Below are positions 1-7,432 of a stretch of 17,830 nucleotides of DNA, piece by piece. Every line of letters starts with the position of its first letter. Position 1 is the stretch's first letter. The DNA is taken from contig JBJOPY010000027.1 of the NCBI GenBank assembly GCA_046050405.1, positions 1-17,830 on the forward strand, given 5' to 3'. The position numbers and the translations under genes were made by a program. This DNA comes from JADKCL01 sp046050405. Lineage in GTDB: Bacteria > Bacteroidota > Bacteroidia > J057 > JADKCL01. Below the pieces are notes generated by a model. That model was not told where the DNA came from. It worked only from the letters and a program-made list of their open reading frames with translations, and did not search any database.

Positions 1-34
1 TGGAGCAAAGAGACCCGGTATCGCAGGTTTAAGA

Positions 35-70
35 ACCGATTTTCCGGTGCCGAGGTTGAAGAAAATCGGT
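35..70. repeat. Perfect 10-bp inverted repeat
   Basis: The arm ACCGATTTTC (35-44) is mirrored exactly by GAAAATCGGT (61-70) around a 16-base spacer. It lies about 120 bases upstream of the first gene. No T-tract follows, so a simple terminator is not obvious. It could be an operator or the end of a transcript from a gene to the left of the window. The role is unknown. Confidence 0.45.
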
Positions 71-191
71 ACATTTGCGGGGCGGTTCATCAGGTCAGGG
101 AGGGAGTTGCACCACGGTGCCGCGATATCCTGGAATCCGCTTAGCACTGCTTTTTTTGCAAGCGCATCGCATCGAATTATACATCAAAGGA

Positions 192-701
192 ATGACACAA
201 TACACACTCCCCTATTTCGGGGCTCTACCGACCGATCATCTGGAGAGCTACTATGAGATCCGTGCTGAGCTTGGCGGAAAAGAAATCAGGATCGATCTCA
301 ATTTTGAAAATCAAACCATTGAAACAGCCACCATGGACAAGGTCAAACTCCTCATCGAAGGGATAGAGAGGTTGGACGCACAGAACAAGATCTACATTCT
401 CAAGGACTACAAGGACGAGAATGGCGACACCGTAAAAACCTACCTGGAGCACCATCTCGAAGAAGTGGATCCAGAAGAACTTTCAGAACTGATCGACCTG
501 GAGGATCCGACCACATCCCCCGAAGAGCAACTGCTCACCAAACTTCATCTGGTGAGGGTGGGACTCTATCCTGACGGGGCACATGGCTCAGAAAACTTTG
601 CCGTTTTTGATTATTCGATCGGAAAGGAAATCACCGACTATCTCGTGGTCATCAATACCGACGAGAACGGAGAACCCGAAGAGATCACGATGGAAAGCTA
701 A
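192..701 (+). CDS. DUF2004-like protein
   Basis: A 169-residue acidic protein with no signal peptide or membrane segment, so probably cytoplasmic. The N-terminal part (residues 5-60: YTLPYFGAL, a YYEIRAELGGK strand, IRIDLNFENQ) followed by the helical YLEHHLEE segment (84-91) and a C-terminal strand LVVINTDENGEPEEI (151-165) resembles the DUF2004 family as I remember it; that family has no established function. I chose the ATG at 192 because the DUF2004-like homology starts there (TQYTLPYFG). The frame is open from 75, but the added residues look random. AAAGG at 186-190 is too close to be a good ribosome site. Only 25 bases separate it from the ankyrin gene downstream, so the two are probably co-transcribed. 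In Bacteroidota, small DUF proteins of this kind often sit beside repeat proteins, but no partner function can be assigned. Confidence 0.8.
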   Translation: MTQYTLPYFGALPTDHLESYYEIRAELGGKEIRIDLNFENQTIETATMDKVKLLIEGIERLDAQNKIYILKDYKDENGDTVKTYLEHHLEEVDPEELSELIDLEDPTTSPEEQLLTKLHLVRVGLYPDGAHGSENFAVFDYSIGKEITDYLVVINTDENGEPEEITMES

Positions 702-726
702 GCCGGTTGCCAAATCATCCCCTGCC

Positions 727-2076
727 ATGAGTCACCAAGGCCGTGCCCTCCTCACTTCCCTGAACGCTGGCGACTATTCCGCCGTCGATCAATACACCGA
801 CCTGAGCGATCTGGACATCAGGATTGTCAACAGCCACATCCACGAGCTGTTCGAACGTGCGATCAAGGCCGAAAATTTCAAGCTTTTCCGGGCATTGCTG
901 AAGATTCCGAAGGTGATGGTCTCCGGATCGGAATACTGTGCCCTGCGGCATGCTGCGGCATTGGGTTTGGTGGAGTACGTCAGCGAATTGGCACGGATAC
1001 CCACGGTGAATGGGAACCTGCGCGGCGGGAACGGTGAGACGGCGCTCATCGCGGCGACCAAGGGTGGGTGGAGCCAGAAGAAAGCACTGGACCTCGTGCG
1101 TGCGATCCTGCTCATCCCCAGATTGCGGCTCAACATCCGCGACCATCAGGGACGCACGGCACTGTTCCATGCCATGGGCAAGGGGTGGTATGATGTGGTG
1201 AACCTGCTGATGGATGCAGGAGCGAATCCCAAGGTGGAAGACGAGGACGAGACCAGTGCCGTCACACTTGCAGGCCAGCAAATCCGCAACATTCCCAGCG
1301 ACCTGTTCCAGCGGGTGCTCCTCTTCGCAGGGGAGACGATCGAGGACCACCCCGAGGTGGCCTCCCCAGAGGACGGGTACAGCCCTCCATCTGATCCATT
1401 AGCCGAGCCAGCGATACGGACACCCGGCATTCGGGTGAAGACACCGCCGGACGATAGCTCCCCGTCACCGATCGTCCATCAGGCAAAAGCTGTCGTCCAG
1501 GACTTTGCGATGTCCGGGCCACCCATGCAGGTGCAGCCCGGTGCGCCCCTGCCGAAGTCCCCCGAGGACAAGGACGACCTATCCGACGTGATGGAGGGGC
1601 AGGCCATAGATGACTCCCTGGAGAAGGACTTCCTCTTTTCTCCCGGAAAGGGTCAGCGATGGCGCCTCCACCGGAAGGCTGTCCTGGCCGAGATCGAAAG
1701 CATCCTGAAACAGCTCATGACGACTGGGGATGCACTGACGCCTGCGGACTGCGCCCGCAAGGATCCCTCGTCAGGGCTCAACCTCTGGCAATGCGCAGCG
1801 GTTCACGGGATGTTCCTCGAGTTGCTGAAGGCAATGGCACGCAGCAATCGCTGGCCTGAGACAGCCGATTTGATGGTGAAAACGGAGGATGGCCGCAGCC
1901 TGACGGATTTCCTCGAGGAGAGCGCCCAATTGTCCGCCATCCTGAACGATGGGGTTTGGACGGCAAGGCCGAAGCTGCTTGCTTCCCTGCTTGCCAGTCT
2001 GCCCGAGTGGAAGATCAGGAGCTATGCGTCTCTTGTCGCCAAGACCAACCTGCTGATCTTGAATGCAGGCAGATAG
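727..2076 (+). CDS. Ankyrin-repeat protein
   Basis: A 449-residue protein without signal peptide or membrane segment. Residues ~72-172 hold ankyrin-type helix pairs: ALRHAAALGLVEYVSELAR (72-90), GETALIAATKGG (103-114) and the best repeat, DHQGRTALFHAMGKGWYDVV then NLLMDAGANP (139-168). A Pro/Asp/Ser-rich, probably disordered linker follows at ~205-300. A C-terminal helical region (~310-449) contains a diverged ankyrin-like unit (SGLNLWQCAAVHGMFLELLK, 349-368, then EDGRSLTDFLEE, 387-398). Ankyrin repeats bind other proteins; the ligand is unknown. I chose the ATG at 727 because upstream in-frame codons (583-726) overlap the preceding gene in another frame and look non-coding. The gene sits 25 bases after the DUF2004-like gene, suggesting one transcript. 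No enzymatic domain is visible. Confidence 0.82.
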   Translation: MSHQGRALLTSLNAGDYSAVDQYTDLSDLDIRIVNSHIHELFERAIKAENFKLFRALLKIPKVMVSGSEYCALRHAAALGLVEYVSELARIPTVNGNLRGGNGETALIAATKGGWSQKKALDLVRAILLIPRLRLNIRDHQGRTALFHAMGKGWYDVVNLLMDAGANPKVEDEDETSAVTLAGQQIRNIPSDLFQRVLLFAGETIEDHPEVASPEDGYSPPSDPLAEPAIRTPGIRVKTPPDDSSPSPIVHQAKAVVQDFAMSGPPMQVQPGAPLPKSPEDKDDLSDVMEGQAIDDSLEKDFLFSPGKGQRWRLHRKAVLAEIESILKQLMTTGDALTPADCARKDPSSGLNLWQCAAVHGMFLELLKAMARSNRWPETADLMVKTEDGRSLTDFLEESAQLSAILNDGVWTARPKLLASLLASLPEWKIRSYASLVAKTNLLILNAGR

Positions 2077-2188
2077 AAACCGTTGTTTTGATCCTGGTCA
2101 CCGAAAATGAACCGGAATCCTGGGCTGCATCGTCCCCGAGGGGAGCCGCCCTGCAAATCCGCAATGGGGGGAGCCTGCGAAGATTCCC

Positions 2189-2215
2189 GGATCACCCCGG
2201 AGAAGAGGGTGATCC
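2189..2215. terminator. Hairpin downstream of the ankyrin gene
   Basis: GGATCACCC (2189-2197) pairs perfectly with GGGTGATCC (2207-2215) across a 9-base loop. It lies 112 bases after the ankyrin stop. There is no T-run after it, so it may be a weak or factor-dependent terminator or another structured element. Confidence 0.3.
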
Positions 2216-2383
2216 ACCCTGGTGTGGGTATTCAGTGCCCTATTCCTGATACTGGGAGGTCCTGGGCGGGGAGATTTGGTTCGACGGGCGGATGGCAAGA
2301 TGTCCAGGGGGCATTCCACATTTTCCCTACCATGGGTGGACGGTGAAAGCATAAATCTTTCTACTTTGGTTGAATGAAATTTG

Positions 2384-2390
2384 AAGGAGG
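2384..2390 (+). promoter_or_regulatory. Strong Shine-Dalgarno sequence
   Basis: AAGGAGG ends 9 bases before the ATG at 2400. It is the best ribosome binding site in the window and fixes the start of the small coiled-coil protein. Such a full match stands out because most genes here have weak or absent Shine-Dalgarno sequences. Confidence 0.75.
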
Positions 2391-2399
2391 GAATATCCC

Positions 2400-2696
2400 A
2401 TGTTAAAAGACCTGTTGGCGCACTTGTTTCAATTCGCGCTTTTCTACGGCATACAGGACCGTGAGCGCTTCCACACCTATGTTTCTGGCTGGCTGAGCAA
2501 ATATCAGCTGGACCACGAGACCTCCGAGCAGTTCATTGACTATGCCTACGAGTTCCTGGTGGGCTTTGCCAATCGCCTCCGTGACACGCAGGTCGTGGAG
2601 AGCGGCGTACACAAAGGGGTAGCCGCATTGGAACAGCAAATGGAAGCCCTGAACGAAAAGTTGGAGAAAATCCTTCATAAGATGCCGGAGAACTAG
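2400..2696 (+). CDS. Small coiled-coil protein upstream of ABC1 kinase
   Basis: A 98-residue protein. The N-terminal half is aromatic-rich and probably helical (LAHLFQFALFYGIQDRERF, 6-24). The C-terminal ~28 residues (VAALEQQMEALNEKLEKIL) form a heptad-like coiled coil. There is no signal peptide or clear membrane helix. I do not recognise the family. The pattern of a helical body with a C-terminal amphipathic coiled coil recalls small accessory proteins such as phasin-like or UbiK-like factors, but the sequence does not show real similarity to either. It ends 12 bases before the ABC1/UbiB kinase gene and has a strong ribosome site, so the two are almost certainly one operon and this protein may be a partner or regulator of the kinase-like protein. 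Confidence 0.8.
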   Translation: MLKDLLAHLFQFALFYGIQDRERFHTYVSGWLSKYQLDHETSEQFIDYAYEFLVGFANRLRDTQVVESGVHKGVAALEQQMEALNEKLEKILHKMPEN

Positions 2697-2708
2697 GCAG
2701 GATCCTGT

Positions 2709-4358
2709 ATGTGGTTGCTAAATCTGAGGCAGAATTTCCGGACACTTGCCAGGCTGATCGAGATCATCTGGCACGTGGTCACGCATTTCATCCGGGATTT
2801 TTCCGCGCAGACTAGGCTGTTCAGGCCCTTCCGAAGGAAAGCCCGGACGGAGGAGGATGCCCGTAGGAATACGCCCGAGGTACGCATCCGGGAACTCATC
2901 GAGGATCTGGGTCCCACATTTGTGAAGTTCGGCCAGATCCTTGCGGATCGTCCCGACCTGGTCTCAGAAAAGCTGCGGGCCGAGTTGAGGAAACTGCAGG
3001 CGACCGCGAGGCCGATTCCCGATTCGGAGGCCATCCAGCTGATCGAGCATGAACTCGGGGGGCCCTTCCAGATCTTCTTCCAGACGATGGAGCTGAAATG
3101 CCTCGCCTCGGCCTCCATCGGCCAGGTGTACCAGGGTGTGCTGAAGAACGGGGAGAAGGTCGCCCTGAAAATCCAGCGCCCGGGGATTGTCCCCAAAATC
3201 AAGATCGATGTCAAGCTACTCAAGCTGATCGCCAGCTACACGGCAAGTCATTACCCTGAGTTGGCCACATTGAACCTCGTGGCCTTCGTGGATGAGTTCG
3301 GAGCAAGCCTGCTGGAAGAGCTGAACTATCACTCGGAAGCCAGGAACATCCTCCGGTTTACCGAACTCATGAAAAATCGGCCTGCATTTTATGCCCCGAA
3401 GCTGTATCAAGAGTTCACCACACAGCGGCTGCTGGTCATGGAGTTCATCGAGGGCATTCCCCCGGACAGGATCGACCGCTTGGTGGCCGAAGGTTACGAC
3501 CTCAAGAAAATCGCGGAAAATGGGGCAAACATCGTCCTGGAGATGGTGCTGAAGCATGGCGTCTTCCATGCGGATCCCCATGCAGGCAATATCTTCATCC
3601 TTCCAGGGAACCGGGTCTCCTTCATTGATTATGGCATGGTGGCGGTGCTCAGGCCCGCACATATCCAGTTTCTCGCCGATTTCACCATCGCCTTTGCCAC
3701 GGGCAGCTCCAAGAAGATCTCCCATGCCCTGATCAAGGTTTCGGGGCAGCGCTTCTTCGAATTGGCAGATGACCTGGAGTTTGATGTGCAGCAGACCATC
3801 GACCGCTACAGCTACCTTCCCTGGGAGAAGGTGAGCATCTCCGATGTCATGATGGACTGCATCACCCTGATCATCAAGTACCAGCTGCGAACGCCCTCCA
3901 GCATTTACATGCTGCTGAAGGCGCTGGCGACGATCAGCTCCTTCGGTGAATTGCTGGACAAGCAGTTCGAATTCTCTCCGCTGCTCGTACCATACGCCCG
4001 CGAAATCGTGAAGCGTGAATTTTCTCCGAAGCGGTTTTTCAGCGATCTCGGTGACGTGGTCATGGATTACATCGACGTCCTGAAGGAGCTGCCGAGGGAT
4101 GTCAATGAAATCCTCTACAAAGCCAAGCAAGGTCGAATCGTGCACGAAATCAGCCTGAAGGAAGACAGCAAGCTCCGTCGAACCATCCGGGTGATGAGCA
4201 TCAACCTTGCCCTGGGCATGGTCACCATCATCCTGATCGTCTGCTCCACCATCCTCAGTGTCATGGATTCCTCCCCTGGCATGGCAAGAATCCAACTGGT
4301 CGCCGGCATGGTCAGCGGTGCCTGGCTGATGGTGCGCTCGCTCCGCAGGAATGTGTAG
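2709..4358 (+). CDS. ABC1/UbiB (AarF)-family atypical kinase
   Basis: A 549-residue member of the ABC1/ADCK/UbiB family of atypical kinase-like proteins, which support quinone or lipid metabolism at the membrane. Visible motifs in order: the family-specific KxGQ (KFGQ, 73-76), the Ala/Ser-rich loop ASASIGQVY (133-141) replacing the normal P-loop, the VALK lysine (K154), EELNYHSEARN (203-213), the catalytic-loop HADPHAGN (287-294, D289) and the metal-binding FIDYG (305-309, D307). The key residues are intact. Two hydrophobic helices (~496-518 and ~526-543) anchor the C-terminus in the inner membrane, as in UbiB. Bacteroidota mostly use menaquinone, so a role in ubiquinone synthesis proper is doubtful; membrane lipid or quinone handling is safer. 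It follows the small coiled-coil gene by 12 bases and ends just before a strong terminator. Confidence 0.93.
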   Translation: MWLLNLRQNFRTLARLIEIIWHVVTHFIRDFSAQTRLFRPFRRKARTEEDARRNTPEVRIRELIEDLGPTFVKFGQILADRPDLVSEKLRAELRKLQATARPIPDSEAIQLIEHELGGPFQIFFQTMELKCLASASIGQVYQGVLKNGEKVALKIQRPGIVPKIKIDVKLLKLIASYTASHYPELATLNLVAFVDEFGASLLEELNYHSEARNILRFTELMKNRPAFYAPKLYQEFTTQRLLVMEFIEGIPPDRIDRLVAEGYDLKKIAENGANIVLEMVLKHGVFHADPHAGNIFILPGNRVSFIDYGMVAVLRPAHIQFLADFTIAFATGSSKKISHALIKVSGQRFFELADDLEFDVQQTIDRYSYLPWEKVSISDVMMDCITLIIKYQLRTPSSIYMLLKALATISSFGELLDKQFEFSPLLVPYAREIVKREFSPKRFFSDLGDVVMDYIDVLKELPRDVNEILYKAKQGRIVHEISLKEDSKLRRTIRVMSINLALGMVTIILIVCSTILSVMDSSPGMARIQLVAGMVSGAWLMVRSLRRNV

Positions 4359-4393
4359 TAGTCCCGGGGGCTTCCATGCCAGGCCCCGAATGC

Positions 4394-4429
4394 AAAAGGA
4401 TGGGGCCGCCCAGGCGGCCCCATCCTTTT
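4394..4429. terminator. Bidirectional rho-independent terminator
   Basis: A near-perfect GC-rich hairpin: the left arm AAAAGGATGGGGCCGC (4394-4409) is the exact reverse complement of 4414-4429, with loop CCAG. A-tract and T-tract flank it on opposite sides, so it works from both strands. It sits between the convergent ends of the ABC1 kinase gene (stop 4358) and the Omp28-like gene (stop 4449). Confidence 0.88.
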
Positions 4430-4448
4430 CCCGGATCCCACAGGCTCC

Positions 4449-6512
4449 CTATTCGATCACCAGGCGCTTCACCTGGACGACATTGCCCACCGTCACTTGG
4501 ACGATGTAGAGTCCGCTGGCGAGGCCGCGTGTGTCCAGGCCTATCCGCTGCGCCCCGCTCAGCCTGCCATGGTCGGAAACCGACAAGCTGCGGCCTTGAA
4601 GATCGGAAATCGTGACGGAAACAGGGGTACCGGCCTTCAGGTTCAGCCCCAGCCAAGCATGGCCTTTCGTGGGATTGGGATGCAAGGTGACCAGTGCGTC
4701 AGGCCCCTCTGGATGTTGCACGGCCGTGATCGGGGTGCCGCTGACAAACCCGTTGCTGACAGCCTCGGCGATGGAGGTCTGGGAGCCATTGTCGATGCCT
4801 CCGCTGCCGTTGATGAGCATCCCCACGATGTGGATCTGGTCTTCATCCCAGCTGGCCGGCAGTACGAAGGAATAGTTGAAGGTATGGGCATCGCCCGGGA
4901 GGACGGTCGCTGGGAAGCCGGCCGCCCCGGTGAAGTTCGGACTCAGGGCGCGGGCAACGTGGTTGTAATTCATCTCGGCCGCTGGAACGGGGTCGGGTTT
5001 CGTTTCAAAACCGCCCATGGGCCCTGCCGAATTGTTCGCATAGGCATTGGCTTGGTCGTAGCCGCTGTCGATGCCCATCACATTGTCCTCGGTCAGGACG
5101 CAAGCGACACGCCAGCCGTCATTGGCCGTATCTGCAAACGTGTACGTGATGGACACGTCCAGGGTGCGCGTGGCCAGGTCGTAGTTCGCCCCATTGACCA
5201 AAGCAGCTGTGGGAGTCCTCTGCAACTGCTGGAGAAACACCTGCTCAAGATCCTCTGGATCCAGCCCAGTTTTGTTGCGATCAATAAGGACTTCCGGGTA
5301 AGCACTGGTCCTGAAAGGCCCATCGTATTCAGGGAAGGCCATCGGATCACGGTTGTGGACGGCAATGCCTGCGAAATAACTGTCATAGGTGTCGTTGATG
5401 TAATCCATATACACTGCTCCGCGTGGGCACCATCTGCACCATGTGCCGGTAGCTTCTTCCCCGACCACCATCTTTGCTTCAGCAGGAACCACGGCGATGA
5501 TGGGTTGAACCATCGTATCGTCTGCCGGGTCTTCATCCACTCCCATTCCGTTCACATTGGAAACGGAGACGGTCAGGTTTTGTGTGCCGGCAGCGAGGAG
5601 CTGGGGAGTGGAGAACGTTACCACCTGGCTGGCGGTGGAGGCGATGTCCACACCGGTGATACTGGCACTGGCACTGCTTCCATTGTAAGTGTAAACCAAG
5701 TCAAAGCTGGTGATGGGGTTCACACCTTGGTTCCGAACCATCGCTGAGAATTTGCGGGTTTGACCCTGAAACCCAGTCACGGGGCCGACCTGGAGGTTTA
5801 CGGGATCAGATAAACCTGCAGTCGTCACTCCGGCATTTAAATCCGACACGGTATAGGCGTATGACACATCATCCACCCAGAATTCAGCCAGGCCATTCCC
5901 TCCACCGGAGGTGTCGTTTGCGGGATAAATGTCGATGGAAGCCACCCTGTTCACATCGTTGGAGAAAGTGCCCTGGGAGATGCTGTCTATGAGGAGCTCC
6001 CATCTGTTGACGTTGAGTTTGATATCCATCCCGAGCGTGAACCAGGTATCCTGCGGGAAGGCACCTTTCAGGAAGATGCGGGATCCATCATTATTAAACA
6101 AGGTCAAGCCTCCATTTTGATCCATACGACAATTCATTGCCCAAAGTTCACCAGGGGTGGCGTTGGCCTGGAAGTTCCAGTAGGCGCCTTTGCCGGAGGG
6201 GACATACATCGCCATTTCATAGTGGAAGGTGCCAATGGTATATTCCCCGCCGAACGGCAAAACCAGATCCTGCGGGCCGCCCTTTGGGGCGTCGGAATAG
6301 AAATAAACGGACTGAGTGCCGCTGTTCGCCATTATGTCCAAGACCTGGGCATCCTCCGTGCCACCTTCCGTACCGCTCCAGGTCGTCCATTGAGGCGAGG
6401 ATTCGCCGATGTAGTCGCCCACAAAGTAACTCTCAAAGTCATCGGAAAATATTGATTGGGCATGCACTCCCGCCCCGAGGCAGATCAAAAATAGTAATGT
6501 AATGAGCTTCAT
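4449..6512 (-). CDS. T9SS-secreted Omp28-like protein with LamG/MAM-like domain
   Basis: A 687-residue secreted multidomain protein. Residues 1-18 are a signal peptide ending GVHA|QS. Residues ~24-220 look like a concanavalin-type LamG/MAM beta-sandwich (DDFESY start; FWVDDVSY end). Residues ~225-335 resemble a CARDB/Ig-like strand domain (VRNQGVNPITSFDLVY). An Omp28-type thioredoxin-like region follows, with the redox motif WCRWCPRG (C359, C362) and a YPEVLID segment (405-411) at the expected cis-Pro position. The last 80 residues (608-687, beginning VTLHPNPTKG and ending VKRLVIE) are a type A T9SS sorting domain, so the protein is exported across the outer membrane and attached to the surface or released. 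The gene is convergent with the ABC1 kinase and has a 330-base divergent upstream region. Function of Omp28-like proteins is poorly defined. Confidence 0.92.
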   Translation of the reverse strand: MKLITLLFLICLGAGVHAQSIFSDDFESYFVGDYIGESSPQWTTWSGTEGGTEDAQVLDIMANSGTQSVYFYSDAPKGGPQDLVLPFGGEYTIGTFHYEMAMYVPSGKGAYWNFQANATPGELWAMNCRMDQNGGLTLFNNDGSRIFLKGAFPQDTWFTLGMDIKLNVNRWELLIDSISQGTFSNDVNRVASIDIYPANDTSGGGNGLAEFWVDDVSYAYTVSDLNAGVTTAGLSDPVNLQVGPVTGFQGQTRKFSAMVRNQGVNPITSFDLVYTYNGSSASASITGVDIASTASQVVTFSTPQLLAAGTQNLTVSVSNVNGMGVDEDPADDTMVQPIIAVVPAEAKMVVGEEATGTWCRWCPRGAVYMDYINDTYDSYFAGIAVHNRDPMAFPEYDGPFRTSAYPEVLIDRNKTGLDPEDLEQVFLQQLQRTPTAALVNGANYDLATRTLDVSITYTFADTANDGWRVACVLTEDNVMGIDSGYDQANAYANNSAGPMGGFETKPDPVPAAEMNYNHVARALSPNFTGAAGFPATVLPGDAHTFNYSFVLPASWDEDQIHIVGMLINGSGGIDNGSQTSIAEAVSNGFVSGTPITAVQHPEGPDALVTLHPNPTKGHAWLGLNLKAGTPVSVTISDLQGRSLSVSDHGRLSGAQRIGLDTRGLASGLYIVQVTVGNVVQVKRLVIE

Positions 6513-6690
6513 GTTAAAAATAATCGTTTCATTAAGTTTATAAAACCACCATAAAGAAAAGAAATTTCCTGATTCGCAATACTCTTCCTTACCATGTAGT
6601 ATCCAAATTTTTTTAACTGAGCCACACAGGCCGTATATTTTGCATTTTGAGGCGAACGGGTGGCCGTAAGGTAAGGCCTCTACTCAGCGC

Positions 6691-6717
6691 GGCTGCCCCA
6701 TGCCGGTGATGGGAGCC
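6691..6717. other. Bulged hairpin in the divergent region
   Basis: GGCT (6691-6694), a two-base bulge, then CCCAT (6697-6701) pairs with ATGGG (6709-6713) and AGCC (6714-6717) around a 7-base loop. It lies about 95 bases upstream of the promoter of the 6843 gene. No T-run follows. It could be a regulatory or transcript-end structure. Confidence 0.3.
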
Positions 6718-6788
6718 CGTGATCCGCCCCGGCCGAACGGTGGACAGGGTGCACTGCAACGATTCCGAGGGCATCCGAGGAAAATCAG

Positions 6789-6818
6789 TTGCCATCTGGT
6801 ACCGGGGGATTATTTTTG
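6789..6818 (+). promoter_or_regulatory. Bacteroidota-type promoter for the EF-hand-like gene
   Basis: The -33-like TTG (6789-6791) is followed after 19 bases by TATTTTTG (6811-6818), an exact match to the Bacteroidota -7 element TAnnTTTG. The predicted transcript start is near 6824, giving a ~20-base leader to the ATG at 6843. This argues against the earlier in-frame start at 6789, which would overlap the promoter. Confidence 0.68.
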
Positions 6819-6842
6819 CCAAAATCTAAACGCAGATCGACG

Positions 6843-7310
6843 ATGAGTTACAAGATCATTGATGGAATCGAATACGAGCAGGAGCTTCTGAACCTGGCAG
6901 AGGCCTTGACGGCAGGAGCCAAGGATGGCCGCATTTCATTGGAGGATGCCAAGTCATTGGTGGACAGCGTCATGGATGGCGGTCAGATCACCCGTACCGA
7001 ACGTAGGACGCTTCACTACATCTTCGACCACCATCGCATCACTGACAAGGCCAAGGAATGGTTGCAGGAGCATCTGTTCAGGCTAGTGGACGATGTCCTC
7101 TACGACAAGGTGCTCATGGATGCCGCTGAACTGGCGGTGGAAGGCGGGGGCGATGGCAGGATTTCGCTGGATGATGCGGAGCTGATCTTGAGAATGGTCG
7201 AATCCGATCGGGAGATCACCGCCATGGAGCGCCGGACCCTCGGCTACATCGTGGAGTCTTACCGATGGACGGATCCGGCCAAGGCGCTGCTGAGCAGCAA
7301 GTTGGGATAG
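6843..7310 (+). CDS. Tandem EF-hand-like (calmodulin-sized) protein
   Basis: A 155-residue soluble acidic protein built from an internal duplication: residues ~14-78 and ~88-154 align well. Both copies carry DGRISL(E/D)D (28-35, 104-111), then IT..ERRTL.YI (49-60, 125-136), then R(I/W)TD.AK (65-71, 141-147). The DGRIS segments match the second half of an EF-hand loop (Gly at loop position 6, Ile at 8, acid at 12), and the I-T-x-x-E segments could be a second degenerate loop in each copy. Acids at loop positions 1 and 3 are mostly missing, so calcium binding is uncertain. A TerB-like helical fold is an alternative. The start at 6843 is fixed by the promoter just upstream. It is convergent with the GT-C gene and appears to be a single-gene transcript. 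I cannot assign a function. Confidence 0.85.
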   Translation: MSYKIIDGIEYEQELLNLAEALTAGAKDGRISLEDAKSLVDSVMDGGQITRTERRTLHYIFDHHRITDKAKEWLQEHLFRLVDDVLYDKVLMDAAELAVEGGGDGRISLDDAELILRMVESDREITAMERRTLGYIVESYRWTDPAKALLSSKLG

Positions 7311-7432
7311 CGGACGGAGATCCGTTCGCCAGGATCGCCCAGTGCCGGGTGGCCGGCTGGCATACAGGTGCCTCCCAGGAGACTAGCCCGCCATCATGGG
7401 TTCGAGGCCGATCTCCATCGGTCCTGTCTTCC

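Larger units (their letters stand above)
2077..2399. other. 323-base intergenic region with a hairpin
   Basis: Short open frames exist on both strands, but their translations are low in hydrophobic patterning and resemble no family, so I call none. The one clear structure is the hairpin at 2189-2215. The right end holds a good ribosome site for the next gene. An imperfect -7-like TACTTTG (2362-2368, one base short of TAnnTTTG) is the best promoter candidate for the 2400 gene, with low confidence. Confidence 0.5.
6513..6842. other. 330-base divergent intergenic region
   Basis: This region must carry the promoters of both the leftward Omp28-like gene and the rightward EF-hand-like gene. The part next to the Omp28-like gene (6513-6625) is clearly AT-richer than the rest, but I found no exact TAnnTTTG on that strand. 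A bulged hairpin lies at 6691-6717. The promoter of the rightward gene is described separately. Short open frames here do not look coding. Confidence 0.55.

Noticed and set aside
1..146. Possible C-terminal tail of a gene entering from the left (frame open from base 1 to a TAG at about 142-144)
   Set aside because: The 47 residues have no recognisable motif and no codon bias, and the inverted repeat at 35-70 runs through them, so it may be non-coding.
4497..5747. 416-codon plus-strand open frame opposite the Omp28-like gene
   Set aside because: The minus strand encodes the signal peptide, CxxC motif and T9SS tail; the plus frame is a shadow.
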